Assembly (NCBI GenBank): GCA_934699095.1
Contig: CAKUVI010000007.1
Span: 1-64,000 of the forward strand
Direction: 5' to 3'
DNA from: an uncultured Bacteroidales bacterium
GTDB taxonomy: Bacteria; Bacteroidota; Bacteroidia; Bacteroidales; WCHB1-69
DNA: 64,000 nt
Under the pieces are notes generated by a model. That model ran no database searches, was not told the DNA's origin, and saw only the letters and a list, made by a program, of their open reading frames with translations. This document shows, piece by piece, positions 42,717 to 51,629 of this stretch (position 1 is the first letter of the stretch; every line of letters starts with the position of its first letter). A program made the translations under genes and the position numbers.

Positions 42717-43964
42717 TTATAAGACTGTTATTTTCCGCACAAATTTGCGGTTGTTTCCGTATGTTAGGTGAAGAAGATATACTCCGGCAGGCAAATCTCT
42801 TACCGATAATGTCGTTGTCTTGCTTAAGTCTGATGAACAAACAATCTGTTTCCGTAATTGTCCATTAAGGTCAAACAACTCTATCTTTGTAGTGTTCTCT
42901 TTGTTGAGGTTGTTTATGGATACTACATCGTCGGCGGGGTTGGGGTAAATGTGATAGCTGCCGATACTAACATTTGTGATCGCGGAAGGACTCTGCAGGT
43001 TCAAATGTTCGTATAAAAAGTCTCTTGTGATGTTAAAACAACTGTCAAATTTGTCTTCCAATAGAACGTTCCATCCCCAAATGTAAAAACAATGGCCTTC
43101 GTTTTCAAAGGGATGAAACTCGTAGTCGTTAATTCCGAGCGATGAAAGATGTTCTGCTATGGAATGAGAACCATACATGTAAGGCATGATGAAGGCAGCT
43201 GTTGATGAGTAACAGTAACCTGAGTCGTAAGGCACCACTTTGTCGTTCGTGCCGTGAATCATGCAAACAGGAACATACTCGTCGGCTTGGATGATATTAG
43301 TGTTCGTCACGCCGCCCCAATGAGGGATTATTCCAGCAACTTTTGAAGAATGCCCGGCGTATTCTTCAAAACCGGCACTGTTGATAGGACCCAAGTCCGG
43401 CTCGTTGAATGTTTCCGACGGGCGCTCGTCTTCCGACAGGAAAACCTGATGAAGTATCGCGATGGAACCGGCAGAGTTGCCGAGAAGGAAGATGTTGTTT
43501 GTATCGATTCTGTATTCGGTGTTATGGTGTTTGAAAAATCTGATTGCCGAGCTGACGTCTTGCGCCGCCATGTAGGCGGTTCTGACAAACCCTTCGGCAC
43601 TCAGCGAACTCAGCTGCAAAAGACGGTAGTCAATAGAAGCAACTGCATACCCGAGCTTTGCCAAACGGTTGCCGTACTCAGCCATGTCAACGAAATCACG
43701 ACTCCCCGCCACAAAAGCACCGCCAAATACGGTAATTACAAGCGGCCTCGCTGTGAGTGTGTCGCCGACTGGCTCGTAAAAATCGAAATATAGAGATGTT
43801 GGGGCATTTTGACCTTCCCTTATTCCACTACTGTACTGTATCCCTGATGTGACTATCACTTCGTCGAATGTGGGCTGCAAATAACGACCGCCGTCCTGTC
43901 CCGCCAGTTTACCAGTTAAGAGCAGGCAGATTGTTGAGAAAATGATTGTACTTAGTCTGTTCAC
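42717..43964 (-). CDS. Secreted alpha/beta hydrolase with T9SS type-A sorting domain
   Basis: 415 aa from a GTG at 43964, chosen because it begins the signal peptide (NRLSTIIFSTICLLLTGKLAGQ); another GTG in frame lies at 44018. The hydrolase domain has VITVFGGAFVAGSRDF (oxyanion region), nucleophile Ser in LLGNSAGSIA, Asp/Glu region HGTNDKVVPYD and His in ENEGHCFY, all of a carboxylesterase-type fold. The last 80 aa are a type-A sorting domain (IYPNPADDVVSI, IELFDLNGQLRKQ, LPAGVYLLHL, KFVRKITVL), which takes the protein out through the T9SS. Substrate unknown, perhaps an acetyl or acyl ester of a polysaccharide. Confidence 0.9.
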   Translation of the reverse strand: MNRLSTIIFSTICLLLTGKLAGQDGGRYLQPTFDEVIVTSGIQYSSGIREGQNAPTSLYFDFYEPVGDTLTARPLVITVFGGAFVAGSRDFVDMAEYGNRLAKLGYAVASIDYRLLQLSSLSAEGFVRTAYMAAQDVSSAIRFFKHHNTEYRIDTNNIFLLGNSAGSIAILHQVFLSEDERPSETFNEPDLGPINSAGFEEYAGHSSKVAGIIPHWGGVTNTNIIQADEYVPVCMIHGTNDKVVPYDSGYCYSSTAAFIMPYMYGSHSIAEHLSSLGINDYEFHPFENEGHCFYIWGWNVLLEDKFDSCFNITRDFLYEHLNLQSPSAITNVSIGSYHIYPNPADDVVSINNLNKENTTKIELFDLNGQLRKQIVCSSDLSKTTTLSVRDLPAGVYLLHLTYGNNRKFVRKITVL

Positions 43965-44036
43965 TTTTAGAATGTTGTTTGATGGTATAACGTATAGATG
44001 GCCGAGGATATTGTTCACAATGTCATTAATAAAAAT

Positions 44037-44061
44037 GGGCGTATCTTATAAAGATACGCCC
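44037..44061 (-). terminator. mscL terminator
   Basis: 10-bp perfect stem (GGGCGTATCT at 44037-44046, AGATACGCCC at 44052-44061) with a 5-nt loop; on the minus strand it is followed by ATTTTTATT. It lies 29 nt after the mscL stop. Confidence 0.85.
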
Positions 44062-44090
44062 TTAAGGTCCTCAGAACTATGTCCAGATAA

Positions 44091-44522
44091 TTAGTTTTTC
44101 TTCAAGAGATCACGAATTTCAGTGAGAAGTTTCTCCTCTGCTGATGGTTCTGGAGCAGGAGCCGGAGCCTCTTCCTCTTGTTTCTTAACCAAATTTGTAG
44201 CCTTGTTTATCAACTTGATAACAGCAAAAATACAGAGAGCAACGATCAAGAAATCAACAGTTGTCTGTATGAAATTACCATAATTGAGTGTTACGGCCTC
44301 TTTCACAACCTCGCCTGCCTCATTGAGTTTAGGAGCTCTTAAGGTAGCTGAAAGCTTTGTGAAATCAACATTGCCGATGAGGGCACCAACCAACGGCATG
44401 AGAATGTCGTTAACAAGGGAAGTTACAATTTTGCCAAAAGCACCACCGATGATGACACCGATTGCCATGTCCATGACATTTCCCTTAAGTGCAAATTCTT
44501 TGAATTCTTTAATTAATGACAT
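44091..44522 (-). CDS. mscL: Large-conductance mechanosensitive channel MscL
   Basis: 143 aa. N-terminal amphipathic SLIKEFKEFALKGNVMDMAIGVIIGGAFGKIVTSLVNDILMP motif region with the pore-lining helix 1 (about 17-40), a periplasmic loop with NVDFTKLSATL, helix 2 (about 80-105) and a cytoplasmic Glu/Pro-rich segment before the terminal helix (EEKLLTEIRDLLKKN). It opens under membrane tension to release solutes on osmotic downshock. Normal length and all features intact. It has its own promoter and terminator. Confidence 0.97.
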   Translation of the reverse strand: MSLIKEFKEFALKGNVMDMAIGVIIGGAFGKIVTSLVNDILMPLVGALIGNVDFTKLSATLRAPKLNEAGEVVKEAVTLNYGNFIQTTVDFLIVALCIFAVIKLINKATNLVKKQEEEAPAPAPEPSAEEKLLTEIRDLLKKN

Positions 44523-44552
44523 AGTATGAAAATTTAATTAATATTGAAAATG

Positions 44553-44560
44553 CAAAATTA
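44553..44560 (-). promoter_or_regulatory. mscL promoter -7 element
   Basis: TAATTTTG on the minus strand matches TAnnTTTG, 31 nt before the mscL ATG and just past the NagB-like stop. A -33 element is not clear. Confidence 0.5.
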
Positions 44561-44576
44561 ATAATTTTATTCTAAA

Positions 44577-46889
44577 CTACTGATAAGTATTTGATTTTTC
44601 CAGTTCGCGAGCATGAGAGAGGAATTCCTCAACATCCATTTCCTTCAGGAACACAAGGCCGTGGGTTGCGCGAATTGTGTGGTTCGGGTTCTGGAAGAAG
44701 AACGGTTTTCCCAATAGGAGCTGTACATTCTTGAGCTGTTCAACCCAGATGCTTTGCGCCAAACTCGAAAATTTGCCATCCATCTTATAGCTTGGGAAAG
44801 AGGCGTCAACCTGGCTGAGATAGCAGTTGGAGAAAGCCTCGTTGAAAGCGTTTATGTCATTCAGTGACACTGGAACGATGTGAGTTGCTTCGGCCGGATG
44901 ATATTTGTACCAGACGTTTCTGTAGCCCCAGATTTTGAGATTGGAGGTGTCATATTCCTTGCTCCAGATTCTTACAGCCTCGGCAATGGCCTGAAGCACC
45001 TTGTAGTGGGTGTCGGGACCGCTGCCTTCAGGGTCGAAAGCAAGGGTTATAATGTCAGGTCTGATAGTACGGAGTTCTTCAAGGATAGGCATCACATCAC
45101 GCTCGCGCTTAGGATTTTCGGTGAAGATATCCCCTTTGTAGAAACCGAGGCGCAAATGATGCACACGATCCTGCATAAAACCGAAGTGCGCCCAGATGAG
45201 CTCCTCCTCAAATTCGCGAACCATTCCCTTCAATTTCTGGATGTCTGTCGGCATTTTTTGTCCATCGTAGCAACTCTTTGTGAACGAGATGATTTCAACT
45301 AATTTGGCATCCAATTCTTCTACCGATTTCACACCATATATCTCAACTATATCGCGAACAAGGCGATGCGAAAATCCTCTCAAAAACTCCTGCTTTTGCT
45401 GAGATGCAATCTTAATCAATGAGTGATAAACATCTTTTTCCCTTTTCAAAGTATAGCCTTTTTCGAAGAAATCTGGATAGAACACCATCTGTATTCTGTT
45501 GTCACGCAACAAGTTGAGAGTGTTAGTCAGATGTTGTACAAGGAAATTGTTAGTGACCGCATTGAAGCCTGATGTCATAATTGAGAAATGGAGCTCGTTT
45601 GAGTTATCACCGGCTATATGGCTGATATACGGAAGCATACCGAGCAGAATGTCGTCGTGGTGGGGTGCTGTGTTGTAGATAACTTTGTTACGCACCGGTT
45701 CCATACCCTTGTTGATTTTACCGACAATAGAGTCGATACTCTTTTGAATTGAGTCGATACCAAGATTCGGAATCATCTGGCAATATTGGTCGTTTTTCAG
45801 ATCATCGATTGTCAATTTATCGCTGAATTTATCTATAGACTTGCACAAATCCAAAATTGCGCGGTCGGATTTTTCCTGATTCCATGGTGTTTTGGTATAA
45901 TATTGGTGGATGGAATCTTTCAAGGATGAGGCGGCACCCGCGGTAAGGTAGAAACGAGCATTAGGCATTTTTGACAGCACGGATGCAGGATATACATTGG
46001 AGGGGTCATTCTCGAGGGCGCATTTCACCATTTCAGCCTTAGCCTCACCGGCGGCGAAAATAATGGCAACGGCATCTGGATTGTAGGTTATTGTCTGGAG
46101 ACCGATGGTTATTACAGGGCGGAACCTCGACACCTCTATGCCGCCCAGGTCGCCGGCGGCGGCGGCGGCTGTTTCAAAGTTGGTGGCTGTGAGACGGGTT
46201 GTGGAAAAGAAGTCGCTGCCACGCACATTGAACGCTATGTGCCCGTCGGGACCGATGCCGCCCAGGAAAAACCCGATGCCGCCCATATCCCTGATTTTCT
46301 GTTCGTAATCGCTGCACCATTGGTCAATTTTGAATATCGAGGCCTGCTGCAACTTCTCAACTGGATTCTTGGCCTCACGATAACGCAACGAGAGATCCAC
46401 ATGGTTGTCGGGGAAGACTTCCCTGAAATGCTTGCCCTCAGCCAAAGTAATCTCGTCACAATTGATGAAAATTCCCTTTTTTGCGTCCAAGCCGAACCCT
46501 TCAACGTAAAATTTCTGCACATAATTGTAGAAACTGTTATGCTGTGATGGATCTATCGGATAAAATTCATCTATCTGAACGAAATGAAGGCCTGACAATA
46601 CCGGACGCTTCTCAACACGCAAAGCATATTTCTCGCGGAAAGCTTTTCCCTCGTCAGTATCCCACTCTTCCAATATCTTCTTCACCCACCTGATGAAATA
46701 TTCAGGAGTCTTGCCGGTCGGCAGACTGATGACCCCTTCCGGATTCTTGTCCACCCACTCCAAAAATCGCAATGCCGTTAATAGACCTAACGTGGGAAAA
46801 TTGTCAACGATGATGTAGGGAATATTAGTTTTGAATTTTTTTTCGATCTTTCCAGAGAATGAGTTCTCAACATTTGTGTAATTCATCAT
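44577..46889 (-). CDS. NagB-like deaminase fused to an LmbE/PIG-L-like domain
   Basis: 770 aa from the ATG at 46889 (MM start); an upstream in-frame extension is AT-rich and unlike protein. Residues about 1-355 resemble glucosamine-6-phosphate deaminase (ISLPTGKTPEYFIRW, LHFVQIDEFYPID, FFLGGIGPDGHIAFNVRGSDF). Residues about 410-770 resemble LmbE/PIG-L deacetylases, with TAPHHDDILLGMLPYI giving the HDD zinc signature, and DIITLAFDPEGSGPDTHYKV. This two-domain protein is known from Bacteroides genomes as a deaminase-like protein; deaminase activity has not been assumed. It would act in the cytoplasm on amino-sugar phosphates or N-acetyl groups. Confidence 0.92.
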   Translation of the reverse strand: MMNYTNVENSFSGKIEKKFKTNIPYIIVDNFPTLGLLTALRFLEWVDKNPEGVISLPTGKTPEYFIRWVKKILEEWDTDEGKAFREKYALRVEKRPVLSGLHFVQIDEFYPIDPSQHNSFYNYVQKFYVEGFGLDAKKGIFINCDEITLAEGKHFREVFPDNHVDLSLRYREAKNPVEKLQQASIFKIDQWCSDYEQKIRDMGGIGFFLGGIGPDGHIAFNVRGSDFFSTTRLTATNFETAAAAAGDLGGIEVSRFRPVITIGLQTITYNPDAVAIIFAAGEAKAEMVKCALENDPSNVYPASVLSKMPNARFYLTAGAASSLKDSIHQYYTKTPWNQEKSDRAILDLCKSIDKFSDKLTIDDLKNDQYCQMIPNLGIDSIQKSIDSIVGKINKGMEPVRNKVIYNTAPHHDDILLGMLPYISHIAGDNSNELHFSIMTSGFNAVTNNFLVQHLTNTLNLLRDNRIQMVFYPDFFEKGYTLKREKDVYHSLIKIASQQKQEFLRGFSHRLVRDIVEIYGVKSVEELDAKLVEIISFTKSCYDGQKMPTDIQKLKGMVREFEEELIWAHFGFMQDRVHHLRLGFYKGDIFTENPKRERDVMPILEELRTIRPDIITLAFDPEGSGPDTHYKVLQAIAEAVRIWSKEYDTSNLKIWGYRNVWYKYHPAEATHIVPVSLNDINAFNEAFSNCYLSQVDASFPSYKMDGKFSSLAQSIWVEQLKNVQLLLGKPFFFQNPNHTIRATHGLVFLKEMDVEEFLSHARELEKSNTYQ

Positions 46890-47002
46890 ATCAAATTTTA
46901 TTTTTTGTATCCTAAAAAGAAGAAGCGAAAGTACAATTTTTTTTGGCTTATTCTTAAAAAATGTTAATATTTTTTTAATCCCCTGCAGGTAACTCACATT
47001 GT

Positions 47003-47036
47003 GCAACGATTTGTTGCAACAGCGGAGACGCTGTTG
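47003..47036. other. Two overlapping hairpins in the divergent nagB-like/pepE spacer
   Basis: GCAAC at 47003-47007 pairs with GTTGC at 47013-47017, and CAACAGCG at 47017-47024 pairs with CGCTGTTG at 47029-47036 around a GAGA loop. They sit between divergent genes upstream of the pepE promoter, so they terminate neither gene; operator or repeat remnant is possible. The rest of the 255-nt spacer is AT-rich. Confidence 0.6.
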
Positions 47037-47102
47037 TTCATTTTTAACATCCTTATTTATATCATAACGAAAAGTTTTACAGTCGTAACAACGAAAAATA
47101 AT

Positions 47103-47110
47103 TAACTTTG
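47103..47110 (+). promoter_or_regulatory. pepE promoter -7 element
   Basis: TAACTTTG followed by C matches TAnnTTTG, 34 nt before the pepE ATG. The -33 region is weak. Confidence 0.55.
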
Positions 47111-47144
47111 CATTTTGAAAGTCATATTTTAAATATATAACACT

Positions 47145-47906
47145 ATGAAATTGCTATTAATCAGTAATTCAACAAATTACAAAGAGCCCTATTTGGGCTG
47201 GTGTCAATCATTGCTCTCTGAATTCATGCAAAATTCAGCAGATGAGATATTATTTGTACCATACGCCGGTGTGGATGTAGGTGGAAAAGTATATCCGCAG
47301 AGCTACGACAGCTATACAGCACGTGTTCGCGGTGTGTTTGAGAAACTTGGCAAGAAAATCCTCTCTGTACACGAAGTTGCAGATCCCGTTAAGGCCGTTA
47401 ACGAAGCCAAACAAATAATGGTTGGCGGTGGCAACACATTCCATCTTGTCGCCGAACTTCACAACAACAATCTCATCGGTCCTATAAGACGAAAAGTGAT
47501 GGAAGGTACACCGTACATAGGATGGAGCGCTGGCTCTAATGTCGCCTGCCCAACCTTGTGCACAACCAACGACATGCCTATTGTGATGCCTAAGAGCTTC
47601 CAATGCCTCGACTTGGTGCCATTCCAGATAAACCCGCATTACATCGATCCTTATCCACAAGACATCAACGATGCTATTCGTCATGGAGGAGAGACCAGAC
47701 AAGTTCGATTGAATGAATTTCTTGCAGTAAATCAGCAGGTTACTGTTGTGGGCTTGCGCGAAAGCACAGCTCTTTGGGTTGAAAAAGAGCAGATTACACT
47801 CAAGGGCGTGCGCAATATGATCGTTCTCCGTTATGGGCAGGAACCAGTGGAAATAGCCCCGGAGACAATCTTCGGATTTGATGTCAGACCAAACAGCCTC
47901 GTTTAA
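47145..47906 (+). CDS. pepE: Dipeptidase E (peptidase family S51)
   Basis: 253 aa. A flavodoxin-like fold with the nucleophile Ser128 in IGWSAGSNVA, preceded by MVGGGNTFHLVAELH. The DMPIV and FQINPHYID segments (the latter with the catalytic His) complete the S51 pattern. It cleaves Asp-Xaa dipeptides in the cytoplasm. Its stop is separated by one base from the convergent stop of the next gene, so no terminator fits between. Confidence 0.93.
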   Translation: MKLLLISNSTNYKEPYLGWCQSLLSEFMQNSADEILFVPYAGVDVGGKVYPQSYDSYTARVRGVFEKLGKKILSVHEVADPVKAVNEAKQIMVGGGNTFHLVAELHNNNLIGPIRRKVMEGTPYIGWSAGSNVACPTLCTTNDMPIVMPKSFQCLDLVPFQINPHYIDPYPQDINDAIRHGGETRQVRLNEFLAVNQQVTVVGLRESTALWVEKEQITLKGVRNMIVLRYGQEPVEIAPETIFGFDVRPNSLV

Positions 47907-47907
47907 T

Positions 47908-49644
47908 TTAGAAAGAGGTCGTCACTGACAAACCAACGCCAAAGGAGGCAGGCACTGCACGGCAAACACCGCCAACGCAGAGTATGCCTTCTTTTGTTTT
48001 GCCAAAATTGAGAGCAATACGCGTTGTGTTCCAGATGTATGCGCAAGAGATGTTGTAGTAGTGTGTCTTGTGTTCTTTCAGAGGATTTCCGTAGTTGAAT
48101 TGGTCACCAATGCTTACAAACCAGTTCGGACTGAAAGAATATTCCAACATGGCGTAAACGCTGCTGCCTTCGTCGTCTTTGGTGTAAAGATGCTGGGCTT
48201 CCAAACGCAGGGCATGTTTGTTGGTGATTTTCCATGAGAGATCTGAGGCGACCAGATGCCCGCGCATCATGCCTTCGTGACCTTGCAAAATCTCCAGATT
48301 ATAGGTGATATAGTTGTAGGCCAGAATCCATTTCCACTTCTTGTTGTTGAATCTGTGGCTGATTTCCAAACCGATGTCTTGATATAGCAGATCAGGTCCG
48401 AATTTGAAAAACGACGACGTATAGCCCTCTGTGCCCGTAGGAGTGCCGTTTGCTATGGCTTCTTCAACCGGAGTTTGGTCGATGTTGTGGAATCGTGAAT
48501 AGTTGAAGGTAAGGTCGGTTCCATATTTCCCGCCAAGCACAGATTTTTTGGGGATTTGGTAGTTGACCTGAAGTTGAGCACCAATCTGGCTGTTCGGCTG
48601 GCTTGCATAGCTGTAGTCTCCGATAAGTTGATAAGAGTACTGGCGGTTGATGGCCGGTATGCAGTTGATGTACAACAGAGAGTTGGATTTCTCCATTCTT
48701 TGTGAGCGGAACTCCATGTTGTCGGCGCGTATGAAGGATGCGGCGATTCCCAAGCCTTTGCGAGCGTATGTGGCTGAAAGGAAGAGCGCCTCACCCGGCT
48801 TGTAGATGAATCCGTTGCTGATATTCGGGTCGTTTATTTTGCGCGCATATTCGCCGTCAATGCGGAAATCCTTGTAACCGAATGACATGCGGGCAGCCCA
48901 TGTGGCCACATTTGAAGGGAACTTGTCGGCTGGAATTTGCGCGCTTATTGTGGAGTCTGGGTTTGTGCTCGGGTAGATCGTGAAAATCAAGGGGTCATCG
49001 GATTTTTCATAGCGGCTCACGAAGTTGGCGCCTACCCGGGCGATGAAGCCCTTTTCCCTGATGACGTCGAAGATTTCGCCAAATGACACCTCGGCGTCCA
49101 CACCACGCACAAAATCGCGTCTTCCTATATAGCTGTCGAAATTGCGCCTCTCAATGCCCCAAACACCTTTCAGATATATGCCCTTGTATGGCGTCAGCTT
49201 TACCCTTGCACCTAACAGACTGTTGTCAATACCCAACTGACGGTCTTCGTAGGCACGCAGAGTGAGTCCGTTGCCGAACTGCTCGTAGTAGTTTCCGGCA
49301 GTTACCTGAATGAATGAGTTCTGATAGTCGGCGAAAAAGTACTTGATGCCCTGTCCCTGGTATCCTATTTTTTCAAAATCTATGAGTGGGAATTGGTAGT
49401 ACTCGTATCTCGCTCCTGCTGAGAATCCTCCATTGCTGTATAAAACGTTTATGAAGGCATTGGCCCTGACTTTTGAGTCAACTTTTTCGGCACCGATGAT
49501 TGAATCGGGAATGTAATACATCCCGTTGAACCCGAAGTCACCGCTGATTCGGCCGTTGCCTATTTGATGCTGCGCTGTGACATTTAGTGCGCATAGTGTC
49601 AGTAAAGTGATTGAAATGTAGTGTTTTAGAGCTTTAAGATGCAT
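47908..49644 (-). CDS. DUF6029-like predicted outer-membrane barrel
   Basis: 578 aa from the ATG at 49644, which starts the signal peptide (MHLKALKHYISITLLTLCALNVTAQ); the longer frame overlaps the upstream gene. It begins GRISGDFGFNGMYYIPDSIIG and continues as alternating strands such as AGARYEYYQFPLIDFEKIGY and VTAGNYYEQFGNGLTLRAYEDRQ, which I associate with the Bacteroidetes family DUF6029. The C-terminus (VTTSF) ends in Phe, fitting a beta-barrel. Function unknown. It is last in an operon with two thioredoxin-like proteins, coaD and tsaC. Confidence 0.8.
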   Translation of the reverse strand: MHLKALKHYISITLLTLCALNVTAQHQIGNGRISGDFGFNGMYYIPDSIIGAEKVDSKVRANAFINVLYSNGGFSAGARYEYYQFPLIDFEKIGYQGQGIKYFFADYQNSFIQVTAGNYYEQFGNGLTLRAYEDRQLGIDNSLLGARVKLTPYKGIYLKGVWGIERRNFDSYIGRRDFVRGVDAEVSFGEIFDVIREKGFIARVGANFVSRYEKSDDPLIFTIYPSTNPDSTISAQIPADKFPSNVATWAARMSFGYKDFRIDGEYARKINDPNISNGFIYKPGEALFLSATYARKGLGIAASFIRADNMEFRSQRMEKSNSLLYINCIPAINRQYSYQLIGDYSYASQPNSQIGAQLQVNYQIPKKSVLGGKYGTDLTFNYSRFHNIDQTPVEEAIANGTPTGTEGYTSSFFKFGPDLLYQDIGLEISHRFNNKKWKWILAYNYITYNLEILQGHEGMMRGHLVASDLSWKITNKHALRLEAQHLYTKDDEGSSVYAMLEYSFSPNWFVSIGDQFNYGNPLKEHKTHYYNISCAYIWNTTRIALNFGKTKEGILCVGGVCRAVPASFGVGLSVTTSF

Positions 49645-49663
49645 AAATATTGATTTTGTGGAT

Positions 49664-50173
49664 TTATTTCTTGACCAATGATTTGATGATTTCATAAACT
49701 TCTTCCTCACTGCCCGGGGCGTAGGAAGTGTGTTGCCATACAATTTCGCCATTGCCGTTCAGGATGCACATGTAAGGCACATCGTTGACGTTCATTGCAC
49801 GCTTGAAGTCGGAGTTTACGTCCAAAAGTACTGTGTATTCCCAGCCTTTGCCCTTCACAAACGGCGCCACACGTGCTGATGTCTTCGCATCGTCGATGGA
49901 GATGGCATACAGTTTCACTCCGGTCTCCTCAACCCAGTCCTCATATTCGTCGGCAATTGCCAGAAGCTCGGCTATACAGGGCTTGCACCATGTGGCCCAC
50001 AGACTGACGATAACCGGTTTTCCGTCGTTCTGTATGTCCTTGGTGTTGAATACGCTGCCGTCTAAAGTTTGGATGTTCACTTCAGGAAGCTTGCTCAAAG
50101 ATTTGTTTGCATCTTGTGCGAAAATGCTAAAACTGCATGCTAAAAATGCTAATGCTAATGCTAATTTTTTCAT
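49664..50173 (-). CDS. TlpA-like periplasmic thioredoxin
   Basis: 169 aa. Signal peptide (1-20, FSIFAQ), then a thioredoxin-fold domain with Cys63-Lys-Pro-Cys66 in SLWATWCKPCIAELL and the cis-Pro loop in NDVPYMCILN. It is predicted to reduce or isomerise disulfides in the periplasm. The ATG lies 7 nt after the preceding thioredoxin-like gene, and the next gene starts 19 nt later. Confidence 0.93.
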   Translation of the reverse strand: MKKLALALAFLACSFSIFAQDANKSLSKLPEVNIQTLDGSVFNTKDIQNDGKPVIVSLWATWCKPCIAELLAIADEYEDWVEETGVKLYAISIDDAKTSARVAPFVKGKGWEYTVLLDVNSDFKRAMNVNDVPYMCILNGNGEIVWQHTSYAPGSEEEVYEIIKSLVKK

Positions 50174-50180
50174 TGTTTTG

Positions 50181-51629
50181 TTATTTTCGTTCTTGAAACA
50201 GAGGATTATCGTCTTTGTTCTCTTCGATTGGGAATGTCATCATGAGAAATTCCGGCAATCCATGCTCGGGCGATGCTACAAATCGATTCGCTACTGTGCC
50301 GTCAGAGTTGTAATATATGTAGTCGGGCAGCGCCTCTATCCCTTCCCTCATAATCCAGTCATACTCTTTGTTGAAATATAATATCGGCCAATCGAAGTTT
50401 TTTTTATATTTTTTTATGAAATTCTGATAGTCAGATTCTTCAGGATCGATGCAGAGACTTACAAACTGCACTTTTTCACCATATTTGCTGTTTAACTCGC
50501 TGATAATAGCCATCTCTCTTATACAATCTATGCAATCGGTCTGGAAAATATGAAGATAGACAGGTTTGCCGAGGTAGTGTTTAAGATTTACCTTCTTGTT
50601 TTTTTCGTCCCGGAACGTCACATTAGACGCGATTTCTTCAGATGAATTGATATTCTCGAGAGTGTTTTCTATTATTTTTATGTGTTTTTCAAAAGAAGAT
50701 GTCTGCTTTATGTATTCTAAAAGCTTGATTATGTTGTTTCTGTCGAATTCTTTGTTGTCTAAGAATTCTATCAGATTCTTGATTATCACAAGTTCACGGA
50801 GGCGTGCATTGGTGAGCTTCGGGTCCTTGCCCACTTCGTTGAAGAGCTTGATATAGTCGGGGTTTTCGTTGATGGCTTCTGTTAGCAGGTCTTTCTTTAT
50901 TTTGGGAGAAAGATAGAGGTATCCGCTGTAGTATTGGTTGAACAGCGACATATAAGCCGGGTTGTTGTAAAGGATCTGGTCGTTGTTGAAGTATTTTTCG
51001 TAGATGGACAGTGGTTTCTTGCGGTATTGAAGCATGTCAATGTTGCCCATAGAATAGTAAATATAAGAGAGGTAGAAGTTTTCAGGATTGTATTCGCAAG
51101 GAAAATTGGCGAAAATGTTAGCCCTGACGGAGTCGAAGGCGTCGGCGCGGTTGTCGTAAATCATCCTGAAAGAATATTCGTCGTTCACAGAATCATAGAA
51201 TCTCAGGAATCTGTTGATTTTGTAGTTGAGATCGGCTGTGTCGGGGTTGTTGTTCACGATCATCAGCATGCCGCCGTATTTTTCAGGGTTGATTTTGTTA
51301 AAGAGGACGGAGTCAACAGAAATGGAGAAATTGTAGTTCACGGAAGGGGCGATGAAGAGGTCAGCCTTGGAGGTCCTGATTGCGAGTTGAGCCGCTTTCA
51401 CCTCGTTGGTTTTGTATTTGAGTGTGAATCTTCCATTTTTGTCGATGATATCTGTGGCGGCGAGGGTGGGGGTGCCGTTGATGAGGTCATCGTAGATGAG
51501 TAGCCGCAACTCTTCGCCCGCGGCGAATGGTGCTGTGCCAGAGATTGTTACAGGCGACTGGCAATAACCTTTGCAGAAGGTGATGGCCAGAATTAGCGTT
51601 GCTAAATATTTTACAGGGCTTGTTCTCAT
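50181..51629 (-). CDS. TlpA/AhpC-type thioredoxin-like protein with N-terminal domain
   Basis: 482 aa. Signal peptide (about 1-24), a beta-rich domain opening PVTISGTAPFAAGEELRLLIY (about 25-115), a helical middle (about 140-330), and a C-terminal thioredoxin domain with Cys-Ile-Asp-Cys in FQTDCIDCIREMAIIS. The N-terminal plus thioredoxin layout is common in Bacteroidetes proteins of periplasmic redox function. It starts in an ATGA overlap with the coaD stop, an unusual coupling of a periplasmic redox protein to a coenzyme A enzyme. Confidence 0.88.
   Translation of the reverse strand: MRTSPVKYLATLILAITFCKGYCQSPVTISGTAPFAAGEELRLLIYDDLINGTPTLAATDIIDKNGRFTLKYKTNEVKAAQLAIRTSKADLFIAPSVNYNFSISVDSVLFNKINPEKYGGMLMIVNNNPDTADLNYKINRFLRFYDSVNDEYSFRMIYDNRADAFDSVRANIFANFPCEYNPENFYLSYIYYSMGNIDMLQYRKKPLSIYEKYFNNDQILYNNPAYMSLFNQYYSGYLYLSPKIKKDLLTEAINENPDYIKLFNEVGKDPKLTNARLRELVIIKNLIEFLDNKEFDRNNIIKLLEYIKQTSSFEKHIKIIENTLENINSSEEIASNVTFRDEKNKKVNLKHYLGKPVYLHIFQTDCIDCIREMAIISELNSKYGEKVQFVSLCIDPEESDYQNFIKKYKKNFDWPILYFNKEYDWIMREGIEALPDYIYYNSDGTVANRFVASPEHGLPEFLMMTFPIEENKDDNPLFQERK

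Noticed and set aside
46890..47006. N-terminal extension of the NagB-like protein
   Set aside because: The extension is Lys/Phe/Leu-rich translation of AT-rich spacer DNA and precedes a normal family start.
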